Source: a virus. Taken from it: a stretch of 20,448 nt of DNA. A program made the translations under genes and the position numbers. Location of the stretch: IMG/VR virus record IMGVR_UViG_3300009285_014251, positions 1 to 20,448 of that record; one strand, given 5' to 3'. How positions within the stretch are numbered: the stretch's first letter is position 1; each line of letters begins with the position of its first letter. This document shows, piece after piece, positions 15,200 through 19,775 of the stretch. Below the pieces are notes generated by a model that ran no database searches, was not told the DNA's origin, and saw only the letters and a list, made by a program, of their open reading frames with translations.

Positions 15200-16254
15200 C
15201 AGGCCGCCGCCTCGAAGCGCAGCTTGCCGTCGACGCCGCGCAGGGGCCAGCCAGTGACGATCTGCGAATCCGGCGGCGCGCCGGCTCGCAGGGCGCGGAT
15301 CAGGTCCCGGTCGAAGGCCAGCTTCATGCCCAGCGGCGTGAACATCCCGTAGGCGCGGGCGTCCATCTCGTCGGCGTCCCACTGGGCCACGAGGGCTTGC
15401 TTGGCGGTCTCCGGCAGGTGGGGGTTGTGGAAGAGGGACCAGGAGAAGAAGTCGATCCCCTTCTGTTCGCGGGGCACGTACAGGTCCTGAAAGATCCAGG
15501 GGATGCCGTGGATCCGGTCGAAGACGGGGGTGCAGGTACCGATGATCTGGCCTTCTCGGTCAATGGTGCGGGCGTAGAGTTCGGAGTAGACGTCCTTGGG
15601 AGGCACCTCGTCAAAGTGGCCCTTGTCGATCTTCGTGCCCTGGAAGGCGATGCGGCCGGCGGAGGAGTACTTGAAGTCGATCCGCGAGCCGTTGGTGAAG
15701 CCGATGTAGTTGTTGCGGAAGCCGCCCTTGGGGGAGTAGTGGATGTCATCGGCCACCAGTTCCCAGCCATAGGACAGTTGGTTGGGTCCCAGCACCTGCT
15801 CGGCGAAGGTGCGTTGGACGATCTCGATGCTGGTGTCTTCGGTGTCGGAAACGACCCAGATGTCCACAGGCGGCGTGAATCTGGCGCTCGGCCCCTTGGA
15901 GATCACGTCGATGCCGAGGCAGTCGGCGGCGTCTTCCATCAGTGCCATCTCGGTTTTGCCGGCGCGGTTGCCGGCGGTAACCCAGCGTTGTCGGGCGCGA
16001 GAGGCGCAGAAGCCGATCTGGCAGGGGTTGTCGTCGGAGGTATAGCCGAACGGCTGCCAGCGAACGAGCGGGAACTGGGCGACCTTGAGGACCTGCTCAA
16101 AGCCTTGGGGATTGGCTTCGGCCAAGAGGTCGCCCAGGGCGGGGTCTGCCTCCAGGCCGCGGGCCAGGGCGGCAATGTCGGCGAACGACGCTTTCGCTTC
16201 CAAGTTGGAAGTAACCGGGTCCGAGGCTGACGCTGCCGCTTCCAAGTCAGCCAT
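15199..16254 (-). CDS. terL (N-terminal part): Terminase large subunit, ATPase half (351 aa)
   Basis: This is the packaging motor ATPase. Walker A is AGNRAGKT (about 94-101), the Walker B-like box is GHFDEVP with Asp215/Glu216, and a coupling-type motif IGTCTP lies at about 238-243. It ends at residue 351 just after the ATPase-nuclease linker (GWPLRGVDGKLRFEAAA), where the nuclease gene begins. Residues 1-40 are an Ala/Glu-rich extension containing two copies of the dispersed repeat (peptides LEAAAS and LEAKAS). This extension lies outside the conserved domain and was probably created or lengthened by the repeat. The ATG at 16254 overlaps the end of the MerR-like gene by eight bases. The enzymatic assignment is strong. 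Confidence 0.88.
   Translation of the reverse strand: MADLEAAASASDPVTSNLEAKASFADIAALARGLEADPALGDLLAEANPQGFEQVLKVAQFPLVRWQPFGYTSDDNPCQIGFCASRARQRWVTAGNRAGKTEMALMEDAADCLGIDVISKGPSARFTPPVDIWVVSDTEDTSIEIVQRTFAEQVLGPNQLSYGWELVADDIHYSPKGGFRNNYIGFTNGSRIDFKYSSAGRIAFQGTKIDKGHFDEVPPKDVYSELYARTIDREGQIIGTCTPVFDRIHGIPWIFQDLYVPREQKGIDFFSWSLFHNPHLPETAKQALVAQWDADEMDARAYGMFTPLGMKLAFDRDLIRALRAGAPPDSQIVTGWPLRGVDGKLRFEAAA
16187..16204 (+). repeat. Dispersed repeat copy B (encodes LEAKAS in the ATPase gene)
   Basis: GACGCTTTCGCTTCCAAG lies in the N-terminal extension of the ATPase gene and is read on the minus strand as Leu-Glu-Ala-Lys-Ala-Ser. It is followed by TTGGAAG, giving a small palindrome around CTTCCAAGTTGGAAG. 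Confidence 0.8.
16229..16246 (+). repeat. Dispersed repeat copy C (encodes LEAAAS in the ATPase gene)
   Basis: GACGCTGCCGCTTCCAAG differs from the core by two bases. It begins three codons into the ATPase gene and is read on the minus strand as Leu-Glu-Ala-Ala-Ala-Ser. Confidence 0.75.
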
Positions 16255-16420
16255 GGCTCATAAGGCGAGTGGCGCTCCGCAGGTCGGCGGGGGTGAAGAT
16301 GCGTCGATTCGCCGAGTCGCGCCGGTCGGGGATCAGGCCGCGCCGTACGTAGTTGCGCAGTGTCTCCGTGGAGCAGCCGGCGCGCTTGGCGGCGGCGCCG
16401 ATGTGAAGAATGGGTCTCAT
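16247..16420 (-). CDS. MerR-type helix-turn-helix protein, candidate small terminase subunit or regulator (57 aa)
   Basis: Nearly the whole protein is a MerR-like winged helix: HIGAAAKRAGCSTETLRNY (about 6-24), the wing turn VRRGLIPDRRDSANRR, and FTPADL entering the next helix. The dimerisation helix of true MerR regulators is missing. It is the first gene of the minus-strand operon and overlaps the terminase start by eight bases. Small terminases sit there, and lambda gpNu1 uses a MerR-related winged helix to bind DNA, so a pac/cos-recognition subunit is plausible. A transcription factor acting on the adjacent 16471-16498 palindrome is the alternative. The start is the ATG at 16420; its ribosome site (GGAAG) lies inside dispersed repeat copy D. 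Confidence 0.7.
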   Translation of the reverse strand: MRPILHIGAAAKRAGCSTETLRNYVRRGLIPDRRDSANRRIFTPADLRSATRLMSHG

Positions 16421-16440
16421 GACGCTTCCGCTTCCAAGGC
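16421..16440 (+). repeat. Dispersed repeat copy D (5' untranslated, supplies a ribosome site)
   Basis: GACGCTTCCGCTTCCAAGGC is identical over 20 bases to copy E at 18010. It lies immediately before the ATG of the MerR-like gene. Read on the minus strand it provides two GGAAG sequences 4 and 10 bases before the start codon. Confidence 0.8.
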
Positions 16441-16452
16441 CTCCGGCCTCAC

Positions 16453-16481
16453 TTGACTTGGCCCTCCGTTCTTTGTATATT
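16453..16481 (+). promoter_or_regulatory. Sigma70-type promoter for the plus-strand gene block
   Basis: TTGACT (16453-16458), a 17-base spacer and TATATT (16476-16481), placing transcription start near 16488, about 20 bases before the first ATG. The -10 box lies in the left arm of the palindrome at 16471-16498. This is the best promoter match in the window. Confidence 0.7.
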
Positions 16482-16498
16482 GATAGCAATATACAAAG
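16471..16498. promoter_or_regulatory. 28-bp perfect palindromic operator over divergent promoters
   Basis: The arms CTTTGTATATTG (16471-16482) and CAATATACAAAG (16487-16498) are perfectly complementary around a four-base ATAG centre. The palindrome covers the -10 boxes of both divergent promoters, the classic arrangement for a dimeric repressor that shuts both directions. It is AT-rich within a GC-rich genome. The binding protein is unknown; the two flanking genes encode the nearest candidates. Confidence 0.7.
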
Positions 16499-16515
16499 GA
16501 ACCCCGGCATGTCAA
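16488..16515 (-). promoter_or_regulatory. Sigma70-type promoter for the minus-strand late operon
   Basis: On the minus strand there is TTGACA (16510-16515), a 16-base spacer and TATATT (16488-16493). The predicted start is near 16481, leaving a leader of about 60 bases before the MerR-like gene. The -35 box overlaps the start codon of the 72-aa plus-strand gene, so the two promoters overlap face to face. Confidence 0.6.
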
Positions 16516-16727
16516 GCAAGGACCTCGGCGTCAAGCCGCACATCGACCGCCTTCGGCGCTTCATCAAGGCGGAGCGCCAGATGCGGGAGCAGGTCTTCCA
16601 ACCGACCAGCATGGACCGCCGCAAGCTGCGGGCGCAGAAGCTGGCCGACTGTGACGAGGCGTTGCTGGCGCTGCAGTTCATCGAGGAGGTCTTCATTCCT
16701 CGCGTCAGGCAGGAGGAGTTGTTTTGA
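16509..16727 (+). CDS. Small helical protein of unknown function, first gene of the plus-strand block (72 aa)
   Basis: The protein is predicted almost entirely helical. A basic amphipathic helix (HIDRLRRFIKAERQMREQVF, about 11-30) is followed by a loop and a second long helix (about 37-66) ending FIPRVRQEELF. The many Arg/Lys residues would suit a DNA-binding or dimeric helical protein. The ATG at 16509 has AAGGA about ten bases upstream. Its stop overlaps the glycosyltransferase start as TTGA, so the two are translationally coupled. Because it is the first product of the divergent control region, it is a candidate ligand for the palindrome, but there is no helix-turn-helix signature that I can name. 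Confidence 0.6.
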   Translation: MSSKDLGVKPHIDRLRRFIKAERQMREQVFQPTSMDRRKLRAQKLADCDEALLALQFIEEVFIPRVRQEELF

Positions 16728-17683
16728 TCTCGTCGGTGCCGACGGTGATGATCTTCGACCGGATCGGGTCCTTCGTGCAGGTCTTCGTGGACCGGGCCAA
16801 GGTCAGGGGTTGGAAGGTCCTCTTGGCGAAGGGCGAGGTCAATCCCGAGCTGATCGAGCAGTGCGACGTGATCTACTGCAACTGGTGCGATCATCTGGCG
16901 GTGTCGCTGGCGCAGAAGAAGTGGCCGGGGAAGCTGGTGGTAATGGTGCGCAGCTACGAGGCCTACGCCGGCTTCTTGGGGGCGATGCATTGGGAGCACG
17001 TGGACCGGCTGGTGTATGTTTCGCCGCACATCCGCGAGTACTGCCAGTTGACCTATCCGATTCCGGGCTCGATCCCGGTGTCCTACGTGCCGGATTGCGT
17101 CGACGTGCAGCGGTTCCCGTTGAAGGCGGACCTCTCGCCTGGCAAGGTGGTCGGCTTCGTCGGTCGGCTCGGGGCGCCGAAGCACGCCGAGTGGCTGGTG
17201 GCGGCGGCGTACGACTTCCCGGATTACCGGTTCCGCTTCAAGGGGCCGTTCGAGGATCGCCGGCTGGCGCCGTTCTTCGCGTACCATCAGGCGAAGGCGG
17301 GCAACCTGGAGGTGGAGGGGCCATCGGGGGAGCCGTGGTTCGGCGGGCAGGGGGTGAACGCCTTCTTGGAGGGGTGCCATTACATCGCCTCGCCGTCGTT
17401 CCACGAGGGGACGCACATGGCGCTCTTGGAGGGCATGGCGAAGGGTCTGTTCCCCCTGTGCCAGGACCGGCCCGGGGCGGTGGTGGCGCCGGACTACCCG
17501 GTGTACCGGTCGATGCGCGAGTTCGGGGCCTTGCTGGAGGCGAGCAGGCCCAGTCCGGCGCACCGGGTCTGGGTGGAGGAGCACCGGCACGTGACGCGGC
17601 AGTGGGCGGCGGTGGACGCCTTGTTCGAGGCGGTGGCGCCGTCGCCGATCATCTTACCCCCTCGGGGGGTGAAACTCAACTAG
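16724..17683 (+). CDS. GT4-type glycosyltransferase (319 aa)
   Basis: This is a GT-B enzyme that would transfer a sugar from an NDP-sugar. The N-terminal half (about 1-135) has a Rossmann pattern with DVIYCNWCDHLA, LVVMVRSYEAY and RLVYVSPHIREY. The linker YVPDCVDVQRFPL (about 121-133) is the typical GT4 hinge, VVGFVGRLGAPKHAEW (about 142-157) opens the C-terminal half, and EGTHMALLEGMAKG (about 228-241) is the E-x7-E motif contacting the donor (Glu228, Glu236). It is a little short for the family. The start is TTG at 16724, with AGGAGG seven bases upstream and a TTGA overlap; an ATG at 16748 is less well placed. The acceptor is unknown: host surface glycan, phage DNA or virion protein. Confidence 0.78.
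   Translation: MISSVPTVMIFDRIGSFVQVFVDRAKVRGWKVLLAKGEVNPELIEQCDVIYCNWCDHLAVSLAQKKWPGKLVVMVRSYEAYAGFLGAMHWEHVDRLVYVSPHIREYCQLTYPIPGSIPVSYVPDCVDVQRFPLKADLSPGKVVGFVGRLGAPKHAEWLVAAAYDFPDYRFRFKGPFEDRRLAPFFAYHQAKAGNLEVEGPSGEPWFGGQGVNAFLEGCHYIASPSFHEGTHMALLEGMAKGLFPLCQDRPGAVVAPDYPVYRSMREFGALLEASRPSPAHRVWVEEHRHVTRQWAAVDALFEAVAPSPIILPPRGVKLN
17656..17670 (+). promoter_or_regulatory. Short GC stem-loop near the end of the glycosyltransferase gene
   Basis: ACCCCC (17656-17661) pairs with GGGGGT (17665-17670) around a three-base loop, inside the last codons of the glycosyltransferase and 22 bases before the next start. It is not followed by T residues, so an intra-operon mRNA stability or partial termination element is more likely than a full terminator. 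Confidence 0.25.
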
Positions 17684-17692
17684 GAGGGAGAC

Positions 17693-17884
17693 GTGAAGCA
17701 GATCCTGTCGGAGAGTGAGATCATCGAGGCGATCCGGGCGCACTACGAGTTGGACCCGAAGCAGTCGGTGACGCTGTCCTCGAGCCGGAAGCGGGGGGCC
17801 CCGGCGGCGGAGTACAGCGCCTTGGTGGAAGACCTCGACCTGTTCCCGCCGGAGCCGTCCGTGTCGAAGCCGAAAGGACCGTAG
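17693..17884 (+). CDS. Small acidic-tailed protein of unknown function (63 aa)
   Basis: An N-terminal helix (KQILSESEIIEAIRAHYEL, residues 2-20) is followed by a basic stretch TLSSSRKRGAP and a C-terminal acidic/Pro-rich tail (ALVEDLDLFPPEPS). The GTG start at 17693 has an excellent AGGAGGGAG just upstream. The stop overlaps the next start as TAGTG, placing it firmly in the operon. There are no cysteines or catalytic motifs, and no family is recognised. Confidence 0.55.
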   Translation: MKQILSESEIIEAIRAHYELDPKQSVTLSSSRKRGAPAAEYSALVEDLDLFPPEPSVSKPKGP

Positions 17885-18213
17885 TGGCGACCATGAAGGA
17901 GTTGGACGCCGAGCAGGCGAAGGCGGCGGAGAAAGTGGCGATCAACCTCCTGCACCGGGCGCCGCTGGGCATGGTCATCACCTCGACGCCGCGGGGGGTG
18001 CAGGCGACAGACGCTTCCGCTTCCAAGGCGGAGGGCCAGCTGCTTGTGCTTCCAAGGCCGGCCTTCCAGACGGCGCACAACTGGTGGGGGAAGGGGTATC
18101 GCTTCGCCGATCCCAATCATCGCCGGCTGGTGGCCGCGGCGTTCCGGGCGATCCTGGAGCAGATCGAGGCGGAGTGGGGGCCGATCCCGGACGACCTGGG
18201 GCACTGGTCGTGA
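17884..18213 (+). CDS. Unknown protein carrying an in-frame dispersed repeat (109 aa)
   Basis: The start is a GTG at 17884 overlapping the previous stop, with AAGGA five bases upstream; an ATG three codons later is an alternative. An N-terminal helix (ELDAEQAKAAEKVAINLLHR) is followed by MVITSTPRGVQ. The peptide TDASASKAEGQ (about 42-52) is encoded by a perfect repeat copy, with a second partial copy just after. The C-terminal part is helical and looks more conserved (AHNWWGKGYRFADPNHRRLVA split as AHNWW and FRAILEQIEAEWG). The repeat appears to split an otherwise continuous protein, as expected for an inserted element tolerated in a loop. No family is recognised. Confidence 0.55.
   Translation: MATMKELDAEQAKAAEKVAINLLHRAPLGMVITSTPRGVQATDASASKAEGQLLVLPRPAFQTAHNWWGKGYRFADPNHRRLVAAAFRAILEQIEAEWGPIPDDLGHWS
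18010..18029 (+). repeat. Dispersed repeat copy E (in-frame, encodes DASASKA)
   Basis: GACGCTTCCGCTTCCAAGGC is identical to copy D. It is read in the gene's own frame as Asp-Ala-Ser-Ala-Ser-Lys-Ala, in the middle of a 109-residue protein. Confidence 0.8.
18048..18058 (+). repeat. Dispersed repeat partial copy F
   Basis: GCTTCCAAGGC repeats the right half of the core 18 bases after copy E. It is followed by CGGCCTTCC, so the arms AAGGCC and GGCCTT form a small palindrome. Confidence 0.5.
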
Positions 18214-18392
18214 GCAAGGCCCGCTGGCCAGGGAGGGGCAAGCCGGCTCGGATGGCGCCCCCCCAGGCGTCCGGCCGGCGGTGTTGGCGGTGCGGGAAGA
18301 CGGCGGCGCCGTCCTGGAAGCGGATCGACCGGAAAGTAGTGGCCTGCTGCCGGTACTGCGGGGGGCGCCTTGACCCACTTGACACCAAGTAG
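18210..18392 (+). CDS. Small zinc-ribbon protein (60 aa)
   Basis: The start is a GTG at 18210 overlapping the previous TGA by three bases (GTGA). Residues 1-22 are basic and Pro-rich. The fold is a single treble-clef or zinc ribbon with CWRC (25-28) and CCRYC (46-50), 18 residues apart and each followed by a Gly as in rubredoxin-type knuckles. Such one-domain ribbons bind nucleic acid or protein partners, including RNA polymerase in some phages. The specific partner is unknown. The four Cys and tight overlap make the gene call reasonable. Confidence 0.6.
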   Translation: MSKARWPGRGKPARMAPPQASGRRCWRCGKTAAPSWKRIDRKVVACCRYCGGRLDPLDTK

Positions 18393-18398
18393 TATCTT
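18370..18398 (+). promoter_or_regulatory. Promoter placing transcription start at or next to the ATG of the next gene
   Basis: TTGACC (18370-18375), a 17-base spacer and TATCTT (18393-18398). The ATG at 18405 lies seven bases after the -10, and no Shine-Dalgarno precedes it, as in leaderless transcripts. Confidence 0.5.
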
Positions 18399-18404
18399 CA
18401 TCTC

Positions 18405-18599
18405 ATGGTTGAGACCATCGTCTTCCACGACCCCCTACCACCGCACGACCCCCTGGACGTGCGGCCGGGGAAGTTCTGCGTCCGGTGCCCGGCGGAGTGG
18501 GAGCCGGACGACCAGGTGTGCTGGGCCTGCGGCGCGGAGAAAAGCATCGGGGACCGTGAAAAAGTTCTTGACAGGGAAGGTCTGATCTCGGTATCTTGA
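18405..18599 (+). CDS. Small zinc-ribbon protein, probably leaderless (64 aa)
   Basis: The N-terminus is VETIVFHDPLPPHDPLDVRPG. Two CxxC knuckles follow, CVRC (about 25-28) and CWAC (about 39-42), each ending in a short turn, and then an acidic tail GDREKVLDREGLISVS. The spacing gives a compact ribbon similar in size to the preceding protein, so the two may be paralogues or partners. No ribosome-binding site is present before the ATG, while a promoter ends seven bases upstream. Its last codons also contain the promoter of the downstream leader. No enzymatic function is indicated. Confidence 0.55.
   Translation: MVETIVFHDPLPPHDPLDVRPGKFCVRCPAEWEPDDQVCWACGAEKSIGDREKVLDREGLISVS
18568..18597 (+). 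promoter_or_regulatory. Promoter for the structured leader and DUF6496-like gene
   Basis: A consensus TTGACA (18568-18573), an 18-base spacer and TATCTT (18592-18597), the same -10 hexamer as the 18393 promoter. The predicted start is near 18604, giving a leader of about 245 bases before the ATG at 18851. Confidence 0.55.
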
Positions 18600-18603
18600 G
18601 GCC

Positions 18604-18850
18604 CAAGGGGGAGTCGCCGCCTCTGAGGGTATCGGTTCACCCTGGGTAGCCGCGCTTGGCAGAGTGGCGTCCCACACGACCCTCAGAGGATGGGCTTCGG
18701 CCCACGGGCACCCTCAGTCCCCGGCGACCCTCTGAGGGTTTCGTGTTTGCCCCCAAAGGCCCGGGGGCTACGCCGGGGCCGGCTCCGTAGGAGTCCGGTG
18801 GAAACGCCACACCTCGGGAGAGGGACGGATGACCGCAAGGAGCCGGCCCC
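18604..18850 (+). ncRNA. Structured 5' leader RNA, candidate riboswitch-like regulator of the DUF6496-like gene
   Basis: The module at 18620-18739 has CCTCTGAGGGT at 18620-18630 and again at 18729-18739, and the exact complement ACCCTCAGAGG at 18679-18689. The middle strand can therefore pair with either outer copy, giving mutually exclusive helices. A TGGGC-TTCG-GCCCA tetraloop hairpin (18691-18704) lies between, with a partial fourth copy at 18710-18720. A GCCCCC/GGGGGC hairpin follows (18749-18768). The final module has GGGGCCGGCTCC (18775-18786) pairing perfectly with GGAGCCGGCCCC (18839-18850). The latter contains the Shine-Dalgarno GGAG and ends at the base before the ATG. Inside are GTGG/CCAC and CCTC-GGGA-GAGG hairpins, and a competing CC-GCAA-GG hairpin overlapping the site. 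No known riboswitch motif was recognised. Confidence 0.55.
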
Positions 18851-19111
18851 ATGAGCACCGCGACCTGTGACCCCATCCTGAAAGAGGGGTACATGCCCGG
18901 AAGCGAACGCGTCTCTCGCCGCAAGCCGAAGACCAGGACTGGCGCCAAGTCCTGTAAACGCCGCAAGATGCGCAAGGTGATGCGGGAGTTCAAGGAAGGG
19001 CAGCTCCACTCCGGCTCCCACAACGGCCCCGTGGTCAAGACCCTGGGCCAAGCCATCGCCATTGGCCTGTCAGAGTCCGGCCAGTCGCGCGCCAAGAAGA
19101 AAAAGCGCTGA
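18851..19111 (+). CDS. DUF6496-like small basic protein (86 aa)
   Basis: Residues about 38-80 match the DUF6496 pattern: KVMREFKEGQLHSGS, a basic loop and QAIAIGLSESGQSRAKKKK. The family is short, very basic and common in phages and bacteria, with no established biochemical role; nucleic-acid binding is often assumed from charge. The N-terminus (SERVSRRKPKTRTGAKSC) is Arg/Lys-rich, and a diverged copy of the dispersed repeat may lie at 18899-18913. I chose the ATG at 18851 because AAGGAG lies eight bases upstream. The ATG at 18893, with AGAGG close by, would shorten it by 14 residues. The stop overlaps the next gene as TGATG. Translation is probably controlled by the leader stem that buries the first site. 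Confidence 0.7.
   Translation: MSTATCDPILKEGYMPGSERVSRRKPKTRTGAKSCKRRKMRKVMREFKEGQLHSGSHNGPVVKTLGQAIAIGLSESGQSRAKKKKR
18899..18913 (-). repeat. Possible diverged dispersed repeat copy J
   Basis: GGAAGCGAACGCGTC differs from the reverse core GGAAGCGAAAGCGTC by one base. It lies near the N-terminus of the DUF6496-like gene in a frame different from the LEAKAS copies, so it may be coincidental. Confidence 0.35.
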
Positions 19112-19320
19112 TGGCCTCCTGGATCGGCAAATACGACCTCGGCCGGGAGTCCCCCACCCTGCGCCCCCAGCGCCGGGAAGGACCGCCCCGCACCCCCTAC
19201 TACTCCGTCCCCCTCTTCAGCGGTCCCGTCTCCCGCGAGTACGTCGAACTCTTCCGCCGCTGCGGCTGGCGGATCCGATACAGCCGGCGCCTGGCCCTGA
19301 ACAGCAAGACCCCGGGATGA
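19111..19320 (+). CDS. Small basic protein of unknown function (69 aa)
   Basis: The start overlaps the previous stop (TGATG) and the end overlaps the next ATG (ATGA). The protein is Arg/Pro/Tyr-rich. A first half with MASWIGKYDLGRESPTLRP is probably disordered, and a second half (YYSVPLFSGPVSREYVELFRR) looks like a strand-helix unit and ends WRIRYSRRLALNSKTPG. There are no cysteine pairs or catalytic motifs. The overlaps on both sides are the main evidence for coding, and no family is recognised. Confidence 0.5.
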   Translation: MASWIGKYDLGRESPTLRPQRREGPPRTPYYSVPLFSGPVSREYVELFRRCGWRIRYSRRLALNSKTPG

Positions 19321-19775
19321 AGACTGACGCCAAGCTCACCTGCCCCAGGAAGTCCTGCCAGCACTACGGCAAGCCGCGCCTGACCCGGGCCGGCCCGCAC
19401 CTCAAGGCGACCTGCGCCCGCTGCGGAGCCTACCTCCGGTTCTTGAAGCAAGCACATGGCCCACATCAGAATAAACCGGCCTACCTGGAAGATCGAAAGC
19501 CCGCCTCCAAGGCCATCCATCGACCCGACCTGGTAGCCGCCTACAATACCCGGTCCGTGCCCAAAACACCGCCGGACCACCTCGAGTGGAAGCCGTCCCG
19601 CTTCCTGCTCAACGAAACCTCGGAACAAGCCCTGCTGTCGCTGTCCATCTGGCATAAGGTGACAGCCCTGCTGCGCTTGGAAGCGAAAGACGCTTTCGCT
19701 TCCAAGGCGTCCGCGCCCTACGCGACCCGCGCGCCTTCACTTCCAAGACGACAGATCCGGCCAGCCGCCGGCTGA
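19317..19775 (+). CDS. Zinc-ribbon protein with repeat-derived C-terminus (152 aa)
   Basis: I start at the ATG at 19317, which overlaps the previous stop (ATGA); the longer upstream frame is rejected. Residues 9-48 form a zinc ribbon: CPRKSC (9-14), then the box GPHLKATCARCGAYLRFL, a pattern I associate with small phage zinc-ribbon proteins. Residues 50-115 are Lys/Pro-rich and poorly defined, followed by a helix (about 100-120). The last 35 residues (RLEAKDAFASKAS...) are encoded by an inverted pair of the dispersed repeat, so the C-terminus may be a late addition. Nucleic-acid binding is plausible. The partner is unknown. Confidence 0.6.
   Translation: MKTDAKLTCPRKSCQHYGKPRLTRAGPHLKATCARCGAYLRFLKQAHGPHQNKPAYLEDRKPASKAIHRPDLVAAYNTRSVPKTPPDHLEWKPSRFLLNETSEQALLSLSIWHKVTALLRLEAKDAFASKASAPYATRAPSLPRRQIRPAAG
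19676..19708. repeat. Dispersed repeat copies G and H, head-to-head perfect hairpin
   Basis: CTTGGAAGCGAAAG (19676-19689) and CTTTCGCTTCCAAG (19693-19706) are perfect 14-bp complements around a three-base centre. The right copy completes the core to 19708. Together they encode Leu-Glu-Ala-Lys-Asp-Ala-Phe-Ala-Ser-Lys-Ala, i.e. both peptide types in one frame. Confidence 0.85.
19733..19747 (+). repeat. Diverged dispersed repeat copy I
   Basis: GCCTTCACTTCCAAG matches the core GCTTTCGCTTCCAAG at 13 of 15 bases, 25 bases after copy H. It is in a different reading frame from the others, so it is less certain. Confidence 0.45.

Noticed and set aside
16247-17590. 447-codon minus-strand frame antisense to the glycosyltransferase and extending through the control region
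   Set aside because: Only the last 57 codons (start at 16420) make a recognisable HTH protein. The upstream part is antisense to a GT4 gene with clear motifs and crosses the promoters and palindrome.
18645-18670. tRNA-like D-arm resemblance (GCGCTTGGCAGAGTGGC)
   Set aside because: No matching acceptor stem, anticodon arm or TTC loop could be folded around it.
18775-18850. Hammerhead, HDV-like or cobalamin-riboswitch reading of the final leader module
   Set aside because: The conserved hammerhead core and HDV double-pseudoknot sequences are absent. The GGAGTCCGGTGGAAACGCCA stretch resembles only part of a cobalamin core and lacks the B12 box context.
18690-18854. 54-codon frame inside the structured leader, ending in an ATGA overlap with the DUF6496-like start
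   Set aside because: The overlap is of the type seen elsewhere, but there is no properly spaced ribosome site, the product is Arg/Pro-rich low-complexity, and third-position base use is weaker than in real genes. It remains the main alternative to the regulatory-RNA reading.
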